Below the pieces are notes generated by a model that searched no databases, was not told the DNA's origin, and worked only from the letters and a program-made list of their open reading frames with translations. 64,000 nt of DNA from Dipteronia dyeriana (Eukaryota; Streptophyta; Magnoliopsida; Sapindales; Sapindaceae), in the NCBI GenBank assembly GCA_032871835.1, contig CM065296.1:57182186-57246185 (forward strand), given 5' to 3'. Made by a program: the position numbers and the translations under genes. This document shows, piece after piece, positions 9,371 through 21,500 of the stretch; positions within the stretch are counted from its first letter, which is position 1; each line of letters begins with the position of its first letter.

Positions 9371-11784
9371 TGTAGGGAAAAAATACGCGCAGTGAAAGCG
9401 TAGAAAAAATTTATAGAATTAGGGTTTCGGTATAAATAAAAAAGTTCCCTTTTAAATAACAAGAATCTTAACCCTAGATTAATTGATGTATATAAAAGTA
9501 GCGCACCTTTTTCTCGTGACGATTGAAAAAGCACCGAATTAATTCCACAAGATCTTCCAATCCAATCACGAACATGAATCACCTAGAAGTATGGGCTCCC
9601 TTTCTCTAAATTGTATACCTGAGGATGGAAACAAACAAAATCTTTCTCTTTGTTATTTACAATAATCCTCCAAGAAGAAAACAAAGAACTTTAGATCACT
9701 TGTGAATTATCAATCAATTTGATTGAAACTCGCGTAAACCTTGATTCGATGTTGTACACAAAAACCTTTTAATGTAAAGGCTACTAGTGTACTATCGAAA
9801 ACAAAACGTTCTTTCTTCCTTTTCTGCTTTGCCGAATCTCACACTATTTCTTAGAGTTGATCGAATTTTTTTTAGAGTAAAATCAGATTTTTCTCCCTCA
9901 AAATTCTATGGTGGCCGAATTCTTCTCATGGAAAAACTAGGGCTGGCAGAAAATCTCTCTTAGAAATTGCTTATGCCTGGCCAAAATTCTTAAGAGATAT
10001 ATATAGGAACATAAATCTTAAGAAATATATATAGGAACATAAATCCTCTCCTAAGAAGGATTTACTAGGTTGGAAAGAATCCTTTCCTTATGTGGATTTA
10101 TGAAGTAGTTAAGAATCCTTTTATAAAAGGAATTCTATCCTCTTATATATATATGGCTTGGCCTAATTCTTCATAGAATATATAGTAGGAATTTAAATCC
10201 TTTCCTAAAAAGGATTTACTTGGTTGTTAAGAATTTTTTCCTTAGGTGGATTTACTTGGTGGTTAAGAATCCTTTTCTAAAAGGAATTCTATCCTATACC
10301 AAGACTCCTAATCCAACTCAATAGTGTATTTGTAACCATATTAAAGACTTCCTAATTTGATTAGATAAATAATTCCTTTTATTTATCTACTTAACAAATA
10401 TAGTCCTCAATATTAATTATATTACCAACAATAGTATAATTTTAGGAGACCATCTCCTACTAGGAAAAAGATTTTGACTTTTAATTAAATAATTAATTAA
10501 TCAGTAAATTAATTAATTTCCATTTAATTAAATAATAAAATAAAAATAATATAATTAAACTATTCTAAATAGCCTTGCCGCCCAACACATATATATGGGC
10601 CATATATTATTTTTATTATTTTATTAAATCCACTTGACCTTAATAAAAAGTCAACATGTGAACTAGACCTATTCTTACAAAAAGAAACAAGTTCACATGC
10701 CTTAATACAATTCTAGATGGACCCCTAAATTGGTCCAGTAGAATATATCAAGTGATCCATGCAAGTTCCTGTAGATTAGGGATCTTGGTCGGCTATCTAA
10801 ATTTAAGCTCCAATAGACACAACCCAATCACAATCAAGAAATGATTCACTTAGGTCCGATCTATTTAATTTTAGTTCATTCCACTAAAGAACTAAATTGA
10901 ACTCTTAAATAAAGATATAATAAGTTGATGTTACTCATTCATAACCTAGACAACCTTATTGCAGAAAGTGTATCCTCGTGAAGAATATCAGTAATCGCCA
11001 AGAGCTCATAGACCGCCTATAGCCCTCCAAGTTACCATATTTACTCATATGACCACATTTTGAACTTGGATATTTTGACTTGTCCAGAAGCCATGTTTCA
11101 ATAGATACTATTGAAAACTTAATGTTAATATTTAATATCCAATACCTTAAAACATCCATATGATGGTATTGAACTCTCATTTAATAAATAGAGCCATAAT
11201 GTCCGTTTCTATAAATGAAGTCCTCTACCGATTAACAAATGAATACAACCAAACTATCAATGATAGACTATGCTATATAATCATACTCATGGATAGCTCA
11301 AATGATAATGCTTGCAACCATAAGTCCATCATTTATCTCAGGATTGAGATAGACTCTCCAATTGTCTTCAAATGAAAACTTTTATCCATTGACGGTTCTA
11401 GATAAAGTATTTCATTGTGATCCAATTCAATGCACCCAATACACTAGATTCTTTTGCCGAAAGACACCACACTTTGATGATTTTAGACTCATCAAAACAC
11501 ATTTGATCCCATTCAAATGCTAGCAAAAGAATCTACAACTTTAACATGATAAAGGCGCCCAACCTTTTATCTTAAGTTGTGAATATTATTCAAGACTAAC
11601 TAAAGAATTGTGTCTACCTCATACATATCTAGATGTATGAACAATTCTTCTTTTCTCATAATCTTTTGACCTTATGATTATTACATTTTGACAATTATAA
11701 TAATTAAACTATAAATGCTATAAGATTCGTTAAACTAGAAATCACTTTATTAATATGAAAAGATTGTCAAGCATAATCCCAACA
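9371..11784 (-). repeat. A2: family A solo LTR (2414 bp), TSD CTACC
   Basis: Plus-strand ends are TGTAGGG and CCCAACA. The flanks CTACC at 9366-9370 and 11785-11789 are a perfect 5-bp target-site duplication, and the interrupted B1 integrase sequence resumes correctly on either side. There is no internal region, so this is a solo LTR left by LTR-LTR recombination. It is longer than the others because of duplicated TATATA/AAATCC-type segments at 10005-10260. It lacks about 30 bp near its element-strand start, where GATTGTCAA joins directly to GCATAATCCC. The antisense 71-codon frame is present at 11160-11375. Confidence 0.93.
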
Positions 11785-12400
11785 CTACCTAATTGATTCT
11801 CAACTTCAGCTCAAAATTCTTTGAACATTTCAAATGTTTCCAACTTCCGTTGCATTAAGTAGACGTATATGTATCTTGATTATTCATCTATAAAGATGAC
11901 ATAGTACTCATTACCACTCCTATAACATTCATCGGTCCACAGACGTCTGTTTCTATAAGCTCTAACGGTTCTTTAGCTCTAAGCCCTTTTCCCATAAAAG
12001 GTCTCTTAGTCATCTTACCTTCCAAACAAGATTCACAGTCAGGTAAGGTACCAAACTTTAACTCACTTAAAGGTCCACTTTTTACTAGTCTGTCTATCCG
12101 GTCAAGGTTGATATGACCAAGCCTTAGATGCCAGAGATACGTGTCATTATCTGGAGAAATCTTATGTCGTTTAGTTTTTGGTTTTTCAACCTTAAACATT
12201 TCGGTGTTGAGCAATGTAGTATGTATTAACGGTCTTAACAAATACAAATTGTTTTCATTAATTCTTGAACAAATATTCAAATTATTCTTTCCAATAATAA
12301 CAGACTTATTATTAAAAGAAACAGAATATTTTTGTTCTAACAACTTAGACACAAAAATCAAATAATCCAGAAATATAAAATACATTGTCCAACAATATAT
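11785..12400 (-). pseudogene. B1 integrase start and GAG-pre-integrase
   Basis: The open 165-codon frame at 11888-12385 contains LLEQKYSVSFNNKSVIIGKN, YLWHLRLGHINLDRIDRL and LPDCESCLEGKMTKRPF, so both Cys of the HHCC zinc finger are kept. It then has IETDVCGPMNV with the first catalytic Asp. The frame shifts shortly after, near 11890-11930, before the second Asp (FIDEYSRY-type). It is followed by the A2 insertion site. Confidence 0.85.
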
Positions 12401-13341
12401 AATTATTACAAAAACGTAATCTAATTATGCCCACTGCTCATGCTGACACGACATCCCCTGACCCCACACGTATTGAGAAGGCTTGCTCCTCTAGCTGTGT
12501 CTAAGAATCAGTTCATTGTAAAGAAGAACAAACATGGTTAGTGGCTCATGAATCAACTATCCAGGGTGAAGAATCATCTTCCACTAAACATGACTCAAGA
12601 ACAAGTAAATAATATTTACCAATCTTGGACTTCTTCTTTCTTTGGGCTTTCTTGGGTTTTGGCCTACCCTTCGCCTTCCCAGTAGACCTCTTCCTCTTCT
12701 TATTATGGGAGGAAGATGGTTTGGCAACATTTGCCTCACCGGTCTCGCCCTTGTTGTCTTTAGTCAATGACTCAACTCATTGAGCAACTGTGTGAGATTG
12801 AACCTTAACTTGTTCATCTCGTAGTTACTCTTAAACTGATCAAAACTCTTCAAAATAGTCGTCTGTATAATGCTCACTTGACTGGGTTTGTCAATGGCCT
12901 CACCATTGACTTCTTCCTTATGGAAGTAGGACATCATGCGCAGGACATGTTCCCGAACTAACGTACCTTCCTTTATGTGAGCAAGCATAGCGGAATGAAC
13001 AACTTTGTGTCGTTTTTGCTCGGAGGGCTGCACGAACATAACTTGCAATGACTCCATTATTTTGAATGCTGAATTCATTAGTTCATGCTTTGTGAAAAGC
13101 ACGTCTGTCATTGAAGCCAATAGATATGTTTGGTCATTCTCATCAGATGAAACCCATCGCTCGTATGCCTCACGAACAGTTCGTGTGGCATTGGCAGCAG
13201 GCGCTGGAGGACATTCCTTCGTAAACACAAACTTGATGTCTTTGGTGACCAATATTGCATTAACGTTAAGTTTCCACTTAGTGTAGTTATCACCAGTTAA
13301 TTTTTCGGTTAACAGAATTTGAAGTAATGTAGAAAGACATT
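12401..13341 (-). pseudogene. B1 gag, lacking the zinc knuckle
   Basis: Homologous to the B2 gag at 18372-19190. The open segment 12764-13252 reads VTKDIKFVFTKECPPAPAAN, ESLQVMFVQPSEQKRHKVV and LKSFDQFKSNYEMNKLRF. Next comes a Lys-rich tail (12546-12767), KRKRSTGKAKGRPKPKKAQR, which joins directly to KYYLLVLESCLVEDDSSPWI of the protease lead-in. Compared with B2, about 110 bp carrying the CCHC box are missing there. The start codon region near 13330 has a one-base shift, so the N-terminus is out of frame. Confidence 0.83.
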
Positions 13342-14777
13342 ATTGCTGAAATAAATAAAACATTCATTCCGTCATTTATTTAAAACAAGTGCGAGTGCTT
13401 TGGCATAAATTTAAACATGATGCATGAACATGTTTAACAAACTATAACTACCCTAAAACTAGTTACTATACCATGACAATCCAACATACCACAAAGAAGT
13501 GCCACCTTAGGGTCGGTCAAATCTTTTCTTGTTGGACCAAGACATTCTCAATCAAATGATATTCTATAATAACTCTTATTCCATATCATTTAACCATCAT
13601 TTATTCAGTTAGGTTTTTAATTAACAAACTTAATCAAAACCTTCGTAAGTATAACCCACCATTTCAGTTCTCACGAGCTTAACTCGTGAATTGCCGCCTT
13701 AGTATCGGTCAATCCCGAAATACCCTCAGAAATCCTAACCGTTAGGAAGTCAACCTTGGTATTGACCTTTGCGAAAACCCTCCTTCGGGAGGAAAAAAGT
13801 AAAGTCAGCACGAGGCCCTACTCGGATCTCACGGTGTTGAACTAATGATGGAAACTGCGGGATATATATGTCATATATCCCTCTCCTATTCACTATTTTA
13901 AAATTAAGGTTTTCTATTAACCGTTAATGCACCTAGACTCTACAGGATTAAACAACTAACTTTAATCAAGTTATCTAGCGCATTAACTAATAGAACCAAA
14001 TTCTAATTAACTAATAAATTAATAATGATTTTTAACAATTAAAAATCTAATCTATTAGTGAATAATCTAAGCCTTTGTAAACTATTTACTAATTTTAGAT
14101 TATTATGTTAGTTATTACAAAGTTTTAACTATTAAAACCCTAACACTTTATTCGGACCATTTATTGTTAGGTTATTAATCAAATTAATCCTAATAAATGA
14201 CCCTATTAATCTAATTTATTAAACACTTTAATAACTAGATTAATATTAATGAGAATTACCAAGTTTTCTAACTATTAAAAAACTAATCTCATTATTCATA
14301 GACATTTATGTATATTGTCCATTTTAATCACATTAAAAAAATACATAAAAAATTATACTATGATACATATATGACATATCAAATATATTTCTGTAGGCAC
14401 ATCTAATCTAAATGACATACACATGCATGACAATACTTTTATCATCATATACTATAAAGCATATATGAATTGACCAAGTACTGTGGATTATTTAACCTAA
14501 AAAATTGGAATCTAAAATTAAAAAAAAAATCCCAAGGCATTCCTTGGTCTTCTAGTAACTTCAGATATCTTCCAGTCTCTTCAGGTCACTCTAATTCATC
14601 TCATGAATCCGAAACGGGAAATCTACACAGAACACACTAGGAAACACTTGCCAACGGAACCGTGCAAGATGTGAATAGTACTGTATGAACAGTGCCCATG
14701 AACAATACCCACTGTGAACAGTGCCCATGAACAATACCGCTGTGAACAGTGCCCGTCTTGAACAGTGCCATGAAAAG
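13342..14777 (-). other. B1 leader (right part beyond B2)
   Basis: Untranslated leader, the inverse of B2 16990-18371. The match is clear for the block with GGAATGCCTTGG (14526-14537 here, 17159-17170 in B2) and for the CCTTAGGGTCGGTCAA blocks around 13500-13730. It continues beyond B2 at 24337-24472. It also carries a short repeat cluster at 14671-14772. Confidence 0.75.
14671..14772. repeat. Degenerate GAACAGTGCCC repeats
   Basis: Four to five copies of a unit built from TGAACAGTGCCCATGAACAA with variable joins, in about 100 bp. They end exactly at the B2 insertion site. The B2 leader does not show this cluster at the equivalent place. Confidence 0.8.
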
Positions 14778-16221
14778 TGTTGGGGTTTATGCCCTAAGCA
14801 TGTAATTTGTAAATGGATTTATGAAGTAAATAAAAGGAAAGGTTCAATTCATTCTGTTATGTTATTTATTTTATAAACTTGTGTACATATTAACATCCTG
14901 GATTGCCATATATAATCTCGAATTGTGTATATGAGTGTCATATACTGATGGATACAGTAAGCGACGTACAATCTAAAGAGTCCATAGATAGCAAATAAAG
15001 CTGGGTACTTTATTTGTGGTTAATCTATAGTTGTGGTCCATTCCGTAATGTACAATGATTCTATCCTGAATCATTCATATGAGATATGGAATTGAAGCAC
15101 CTTGTATGATGTGATCATATAGGACTGGGCCATGATCTATATGAATCTCACACAAATATCCGTTTACCGATGAGATTCATATATATCAACTAATGATGGC
15201 TATATATGGGTGATCTTAATCCTAAGTGTCTTATCGACTCCTTCAGGTAAGATCGTGGTCTTTGATATACCATGGGTGAGGTCAGATGTATTTCCTGATC
15301 AATATACTCCGTATGTTGGGATTGCGGTTTGGCTTGTGGCTGGGAAGGTTTGTACACAATAGTGGAATCCACTCCTTCTTATGAGAAGTAGATGGTAGTT
15401 CCCTTAAGGGTTGATTTAGGGCTTGGACAATATGAGCGCTCTCCTAATTCCGTGAGGAAGTAGGATTTATTGTCCATTAGAGAATCAATGGTACTTAAAG
15501 GATATATGTAATTAGAAGGGTATAACGGACATTATGACCCAGCTCTAATTATGAACAATTGTGGAGGATCACACCATATGTAATAGCTATATCGATGGAC
15601 ACCGAGTTGTATCGGTCTGTGTAAAAACGTCTGCAGTTGAGAGAGTGCAGCTTCGGGTTTTTAATGGAATAACACTAGAGTTAATAATCAAGGAATATTA
15701 ATTAAAGAGTTTAATAAATGATTCTGAGGATAATTGGAGCTCAAAATACTGTGGGTCCATTAGGTCCCCTTGCTAGCCCGATCGATTTAGGTAACAAGGG
15801 TCACGGTTAATTAATTGGATTGTCCAGTTAATTATGTTACAAAAGTGACACGTATTTATTCGGGAATTAATTGAATAATGAGATGATTTAATTAATGGAT
15901 AATTGTGATTAAATAACTTAAATAATGAGATTATTTAATTATGTTATTAATCACTAAATGGATGGTGTATGTTGATATTTATTTTTGAATAAAATAAGAT
16001 AATGTGATTATTTTATTTTATTAAATAATTTATTTTTGAATTTAAATAGTTTGAATTCAAAATTAAAATCAAATTAAAGATATGAGATATTTTTTATTTG
16101 AAAGTTTTTTAAAAATCAAATATAGATTTGATCAAATTTTTAAATATTATATATATGATATATTTTATTTAAAATAAAAAAAAATAAAAAAATTGTTGTG
16201 CGTTTCACGCACAGCAACATA

Positions 16222-16261
<40 letters not shown>

Positions 16262-16812
16262 ACAAAAGAATAAAAAGAAAGAGTTTAGTTGTTGTTTTTG
16301 GTCAAAGGCATTAATTGGTGCGTGATCAAAAAATAATAACAAGTGTGTGCACTGTGAAAGTTTTTTTTTTTTGTGAGTTATTTTGTGCAAGTGTGTGCAT
16401 GAACAAACACTGCAAAGAGAGAAAAGGTTTTATGTATAAGTGTTGTTCATTAATATAAAGAAAGAGTTTCTTATTCTTTTCTCTTCTACACCCTCCATCC
16501 TAAGTTCTTGAGAACCGTGATGTGCCCACACGCAGTTACCAATCTCGGGAATAGTAAGGAAGATCAGTGGTACAGACCAGGAGCAAATCGAAAAGTGAAG
16601 GAGCCTACAAACGTTGGTATGGTTCTATTTTTTATTGATTACATTTTCATGTATTTACATATATATTTTATTAGTGTAATAATTTTTATATGTATTTGTT
16701 CCAAAAATAATTACGAACAAAAGCTCACTGGTCCCAGATACAGATTATGATCTGTATAAAAAAAAATTAAAAACCCGTTTCCGCTGTGCGACCGGTGAAT
16801 TTTGTTCCAACA
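14778..16812 (+). repeat. B2 5' LTR (2035 bp)
   Basis: Runs from TGTTGGGGTTTATG to GTTCCAACA, directly before the PBS. It contains a long TA run at 16224-16257, much longer than in the 3' LTR (23769-23780), and a conserved GTGCGTTTCACGCACAGCAA inverted motif just before it. A 60-codon frame antisense to the LTR (15190-15372) is also open in the 3' LTR. Confidence 0.93.
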
Positions 16813-16814
16813 AT

Positions 16815-16827
16815 TGGTATCAAAGCC
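16815..16827 (+). promoter_or_regulatory. B2 primer-binding site
   Basis: TGGTATCAAAGCC follows the LTR by two bases. It differs by one base from the tRNA-iMet complement TGGTATCAGAGCC. B1 has CTGGTATCAGAACC at the equivalent place, so the mismatch is copy-specific. Confidence 0.82.
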
Positions 16828-18371
16828 AATTTTATTTTCGGAACAGGAAATTGTTTTCGATGCTCCTGTATGTATGATTGTGTAGGCACTATTTAAATTG
16901 ACTGTATGTTGTTTTTGTATGTATATTAATTTTTTTTAATTTACAAAAACATGATTGATCGTTAATTTTATGGTACTGTGGATTTAGGGTTTATGGGTTG
17001 TATAATTTTTTTTATTATATATATATTTTTAACAATTATTGGAATGTAAAAAAAAATGTAACCTATGTTGAAGACCTGGAAAATCGTGTAGAAAAATTCA
17101 TGAGATGAATCGAGGTGACCTGAAGAGACTAGAAGACTTGGAAATTACAAGAAGACCAAGGAATGCCTTGGGGGTATTTTTGTAAATTTAGATTCCAATT
17201 TTTTTAGGTTAAATAATCCACAGTACTCGATCAATTCATGTATACTTTATATTATGTGATGACAAAAAGCATTGTCATGCATACGTATGTCATTTAGATT
17301 AGAAGTGCCTAAACAAATATATTTGATATGTCATACATGCATCATAGCCTATATTTTATGTATTTTTTTTAATGTGATTAAAATGGATAAATACATAAAT
17401 TGGCTATGAAAATGGGATTAGTTTTTTAATTGTTAAAAAACTTGGTAATTCTCATTAATATCAATCTAGTTATTAAAGAGTTTAATAAGTTAGATTAATA
17501 GGGTCATTTATAGTAATTATGATTAAGATTAATTGCCTAATTATAAATGAACCGAAAATTGTGTTAGAGTTTTAATAGTTAAAACTTGGTAAACATTTTC
17601 ATAATAATTTGAGCTTAGTAAATAGTTTACAAAGACTTGGATTATTCACTAACAGATTCGATTTTTAATTGTTAAAAATCATTAATAATTTATTTGTTAA
17701 TTAGAAATTGTTTCTAATAATGAATTAGTTAATGCACTATATAACTTGATTAAAGTTAGCCGTTTGATCCTGCAGAGTCTAGGTGCATTAACGGATAATA
17801 GAAAACCCTAGTTTTAAAATAGTGAGTGGGAGAGGGATATATGACATATATATCCCGCGATCTCCATCATTAGTTCAACACCGTGAGATCCGTGTGGGGC
17901 CTCGTGATGGCTTTACTTTCGTCCTCCCTAAGAAGGGTTTCCACAAAGGTCAATATCAAGGTTGACTTCCTAACGGATAGGAATTCTGAGGGTATTTCGG
18001 GATTGACCGACCCTAAGGCGGCAATTCTCGAGTTAAGCTCATGAGATCTAAAATGGTGGATTACATTCACGAAGGTTTTGATAAAGTTTGTTAATTAAAA
18101 ACCCGACTGAATAAACGATGGTCGAGTGATATGGAATAATAGTTATTCTAGAATATCATTTGATTGAGAATGTCTCGGTCCAACATGCAAAGATTTGACA
18201 GACCCTAAGGCGACACTTTTTTGTGGTATGTTGGATTGTCGTGGTATAGTAACTATTTTTAGGGTAGTTCTAGTTCGTTAAACATGTTCATGCATCATGT
18301 TTAAATTTATATCAAAGCACCCGCACATGTTTTAAATAAATGACTGAATGAATGTTTTATTTATTTCAGCA
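16828..18371 (+). other. B2 leader
   Basis: About 1.5 kb of non-coding sequence before gag, with palindromically similar short motifs (CCTAAGGCG at 18010-18020 and 18203-18211). It ends with a pyrimidine-rich TTTATTTCAG two bases before the gag ATG, which looks like a 3' splice site. Leader splicing is possible but is inference. No coding sequence is supported. Confidence 0.7.
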
Positions 18372-19190
18372 ATGTCTTCTGCATTACTTCAAATTCTCGC
18401 AAATGATAAATTAACTGGTGATAACTACACAAAGTGGAAACTTAATATTAATGCAATTTTGGTCACCAAAGACCTCAAATTTGTGCTTACGGAGGAATGT
18501 CCTCCAGTGCCTACTGCCAATGCCACACGAACTGTTCGTGAGGCATATCAGCGATGGGTTTCATCTGATGTGAAGGCCCGAACAAATCTGTTGGCATTTA
18601 TGACAAACGTGCTTGTCACAAAGCACGAAGCAATGACTTCAGCATTCGAAATCATGGAGTCATTGCAAGCTATGTTCGGGCAGCCCTCCGAGCAAAAGTG
18701 ACATGAAGCTGTTCGTTCCGCTATGCTCGCTCGCATGAAGGAAGGAACGATAGTTCTGCAACATGTCCTGAGCATGATGTCCTACTTCAACATGGCAGAA
18801 GTCAATGATGGGGCCATTGACGAACCCAGTCAGGTGAGCATCATACTGACGACTCTTTCGAAGAGTTTCGATCAGTTTAAAAGCAACTACGTGATGAACA
18901 AGTTAAAGTTTAGTCTTACACAGTTGCTTAATAAGCTCGTTACCTTTGAGTCCTTGATTAAGGACAACAAAGGTAAGACCGGTGAGGCAAATGTTGCCGA
19001 ACCATCTTCCTCTAATAATAAGAAGAGGAAAAGGTCTGTTGGGAAGGCAAAAGGAAAGCCCAAACCCAAGAAAGCCCAAAGCAAAAAGAAGGGCACCTCC
19101 ACTGACCAAGACAAAGGAAAATATTTCCATTGTAACAAGGTCGGGCACTAGAGGAGGAACTGTCCTCAGTATCTGTAGGAGGTAGCCAAG
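18372..19190 (+). pseudogene. B2 gag
   Basis: I choose the ATG at 18372 (MSSALLQILANDKLTGDNYT), because homologous starts align there and the upstream ATG at 18348 is in the leader. The capsid segment (UBN2/DUF4219-like copia gag) reads NINAILVTKDLKFVLTEECP to PSEQK, then a TGA at 18699 where B1 has an Arg codon (CGA), a CpG transition. A second open part (18723-19151) has SFDQFKSNYVMNKLKF, a Lys-rich linker and the CCHC start YFHCNKVGH. There the next Trp codon is TAG, so the knuckle is truncated. Confidence 0.88.
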
Positions 19191-19321
19191 AAGAAAAAGA
19201 TGAAAGGTAAATATGATTTACTTGTTCTTGAATCTTGCTTAGTGGAAGATGATTCTTCACCCTAGATAGTTGATTCGGGGGCCACTAATCATATTTTTTC
19301 TTCTTTGCAGTGGACTGATTC
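19191..19321 (+). pseudogene. B2 protease start
   Basis: Short stretch reading LVLESCLVEDDSSP, stop, IVDSGATNHIFSSLQW. The Asp-Ser-Gly-Ala box at 19273-19284 is the copia aspartic protease active site. A TAG replaces the conserved Trp just before it. The rest of the protease runs into the following frame after a shift near 19320. Confidence 0.8.
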
Positions 19322-20785
19322 TTGGACACAGCTAGAGGAGGGAGCCTTCTCAATGTGTGTGGGGTCAGGGGATGTCGTATCGGCCAAAGCAGTGGGAGCA
19401 ATAAGATAGCAATTTGTAATAATAATATTTTTTTATTATTAAACAATGTTTTTTATATTCCTGGATTTACGTGGAATTTGATTTCCGTTTCTAAGTTGTT
19501 AGAAAAAAAATATTTTGTTTCGTTTAATAATAAGTGTGTTATTATAGGAAGGAATGGTCTGAATATTTGTTTAGGAATTAATGAAAACAATTTGTATGTG
19601 TTAAGACCGTTAATACATACTACACTGCTCAACACCGAAATGTTTAGGGTTGAAAAACTAAAAAATAAACGACAAAAGATTTCTCCAGATAATGACACGT
19701 ATCTCTGGCATCTAAGGCTTGGTCATATCAACCTTGACCGGATAGATAGATTAGTAAAAAGCGGACATTTAAGTGAGTTCAAGGTTGGCACCTTACCTGT
19801 CTACGAATCTTGTCTGGAAGGTAAGATGTCTAAAAGACCTTTTACTGGAAAAGGGTTTAGAGCTAAAGAACCGCTAGAGCTTATACATACAGACATATAC
19901 GGACCGATGAATGTTAAGGCTAGGGGTGGTTATGAGTATTATGTCACCTTTATAGATGACTACTCAAGATACTGATACGTCTACCTGATGCAACAAAAGT
20001 AAGAAACATTTGAAAAGTTCAAAGAATTCCAAGCTGAAGTTGAGAATCAATTAGGTAGGACTATTAAGTCACTACGATCGGATTGTGGAGGTGAGTACCT
20101 TGACCAAGAGTTTGAAGACTTCATGGTCGAGCATGGGATAATTTCCCAACTCACAGCTCCCGGTAAACCTCAGCATAATGGTGTAGCGGATAGGAGAAAT
20201 AGAACCCTAACGGAAATGGTGAGATCTATGATTAGTTTCTCATCATTACCAAATTCCTTTTGTTGATATGCGTTACAAACAGCGGCATACATTTTGAATG
20301 TAGTGCCATCCAAATCTGTTCATAAGACTACCCTAGAGTTGTGGAATGGTCGTAAAGCTAGTTTACGACATTTTTGTATATGGGGGTGTCCAGAACACGT
20401 GCTGAAGAACAGAACTGGAAAGCTAGACTCCAAGTCTGTTGTCTACCTGTTTGTTAGATACTCCAAGGAGACCAGTGGTGGACACTTCTATTGTTCCGAA
20501 GATAACAAAGTATTTGTATCGATAAATGTAACGTTTCTTGAGGACAATTACATTAGTGTCCAGAAACCTCGTTCCAAGATCGTATTAAATGAGTTGTTGC
20601 CTGGTGAGACTAGTGCTTCATCAACAAGAGTTGTTGATCCACAAACATCTGAGAGTCAGATGGTTCCTGATCAGGATACACTACCACATAGACGCAGTGA
20701 GAGGGTTGAGAGACAACCTGAACGCTATTTAGCCATTAGTGAGGGACAAGTGTTGTCTCTACTGATAGTGGTGATGATCTATTGA
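19322..20785 (+). pseudogene. B2 GAG-pre-integrase and integrase
   Basis: The open part 19322-19975 has LNNVFYIPGFTWNLISVSKL, LWHLRLGHINLDRIDRL and PVYESCLEGKMSKRPF. The first zinc Cys is Tyr here. It then has THTDIYGPM-type first Asp and FIDDYSRY second Asp, with a TGA at 19973. The third catalytic residue region (about 20160-20200) reads QHNGVADRRNRT, so the catalytic Glu is Asp. A TGA replaces Trp at about 20264. 20294-20785 holds the C-terminal region (NVVPSKSVHKT to the SERVERQPERY tail). Dead integrase. Confidence 0.87.
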
Positions 20786-21500
20786 CATTTAAGAATGCAA
20801 TGGAAGATCCTGATAAAGAGGAATGGCTTAAAGCCATGAATCTCGAGATGGAGTCCATGTACTCTAACTCAGTCTGGGATCTTGTAGACTTACCGGATAT
20901 GGTAAAACCCATTGGGTGTAAGTGGATCTACAAGATAAAGAGAAGAGTAGACGGGAAGGTAGACACCATCAAGGCAAGGCTAGTGGCCAAAAGTTATACC
21001 CAGAAAGAGGGGGTCGATCATGAAGTGACCTTTTCGCCAGTAGCCATGTTTAAGTCTATTAGGATTCTCTTATCCATTGCTGCCTATTTCGATTTTGAAA
21101 TTTGGAAAATGGTTATCAACACTGCATTCTTGAATGGCAATCTTGATGGAAGCATCTATATGATGCAACCAGAGGGATTCGTGTCTCCAGATCAAGAGCA
21201 AAAGGTTTGCAAGCTGTAAAGGTCCATTTATGGACTTAAGCAAGCATCTAGATCCTGGAACATTAGGTTTGATGATGTGATCAAAACCTATAGCTTCGAG
21301 TAAAATGTCGATGAGCTTTGTGTCTACAAGCGCATCATTGATAAAAAAGTAGTTTTCTTGGTCCTATACGTAGATGATATCCTACTTATTGGGAATGATG
21401 TGGGAGTGTTGTCTAATGTAAAGGGTTGGCTAACTAGCCAATTCCAAATGAAAGATTTGGAATAGGCAAGTTATGTTCTAGGGATCCAACTTTTAAGGGA
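20782..21500 (+). pseudogene. B2 reverse transcriptase
   Basis: RVT_2 domain: the 145-codon open part reads WLKAMNLEMESMYSNSVWDL, GCKWIYKIKRRVDGKV, ARLVAKSYTQKEGVDHE and FLNGNLDGSIYMMQPEGF. TAA stops occur at 21217 and 21301. The catalytic box LYVDDILLIGNDVG at about 21364-21405 keeps both Asp residues (YVDD). This is the best-preserved family B RT in the window; the corresponding core is deleted from B4. Confidence 0.9.
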
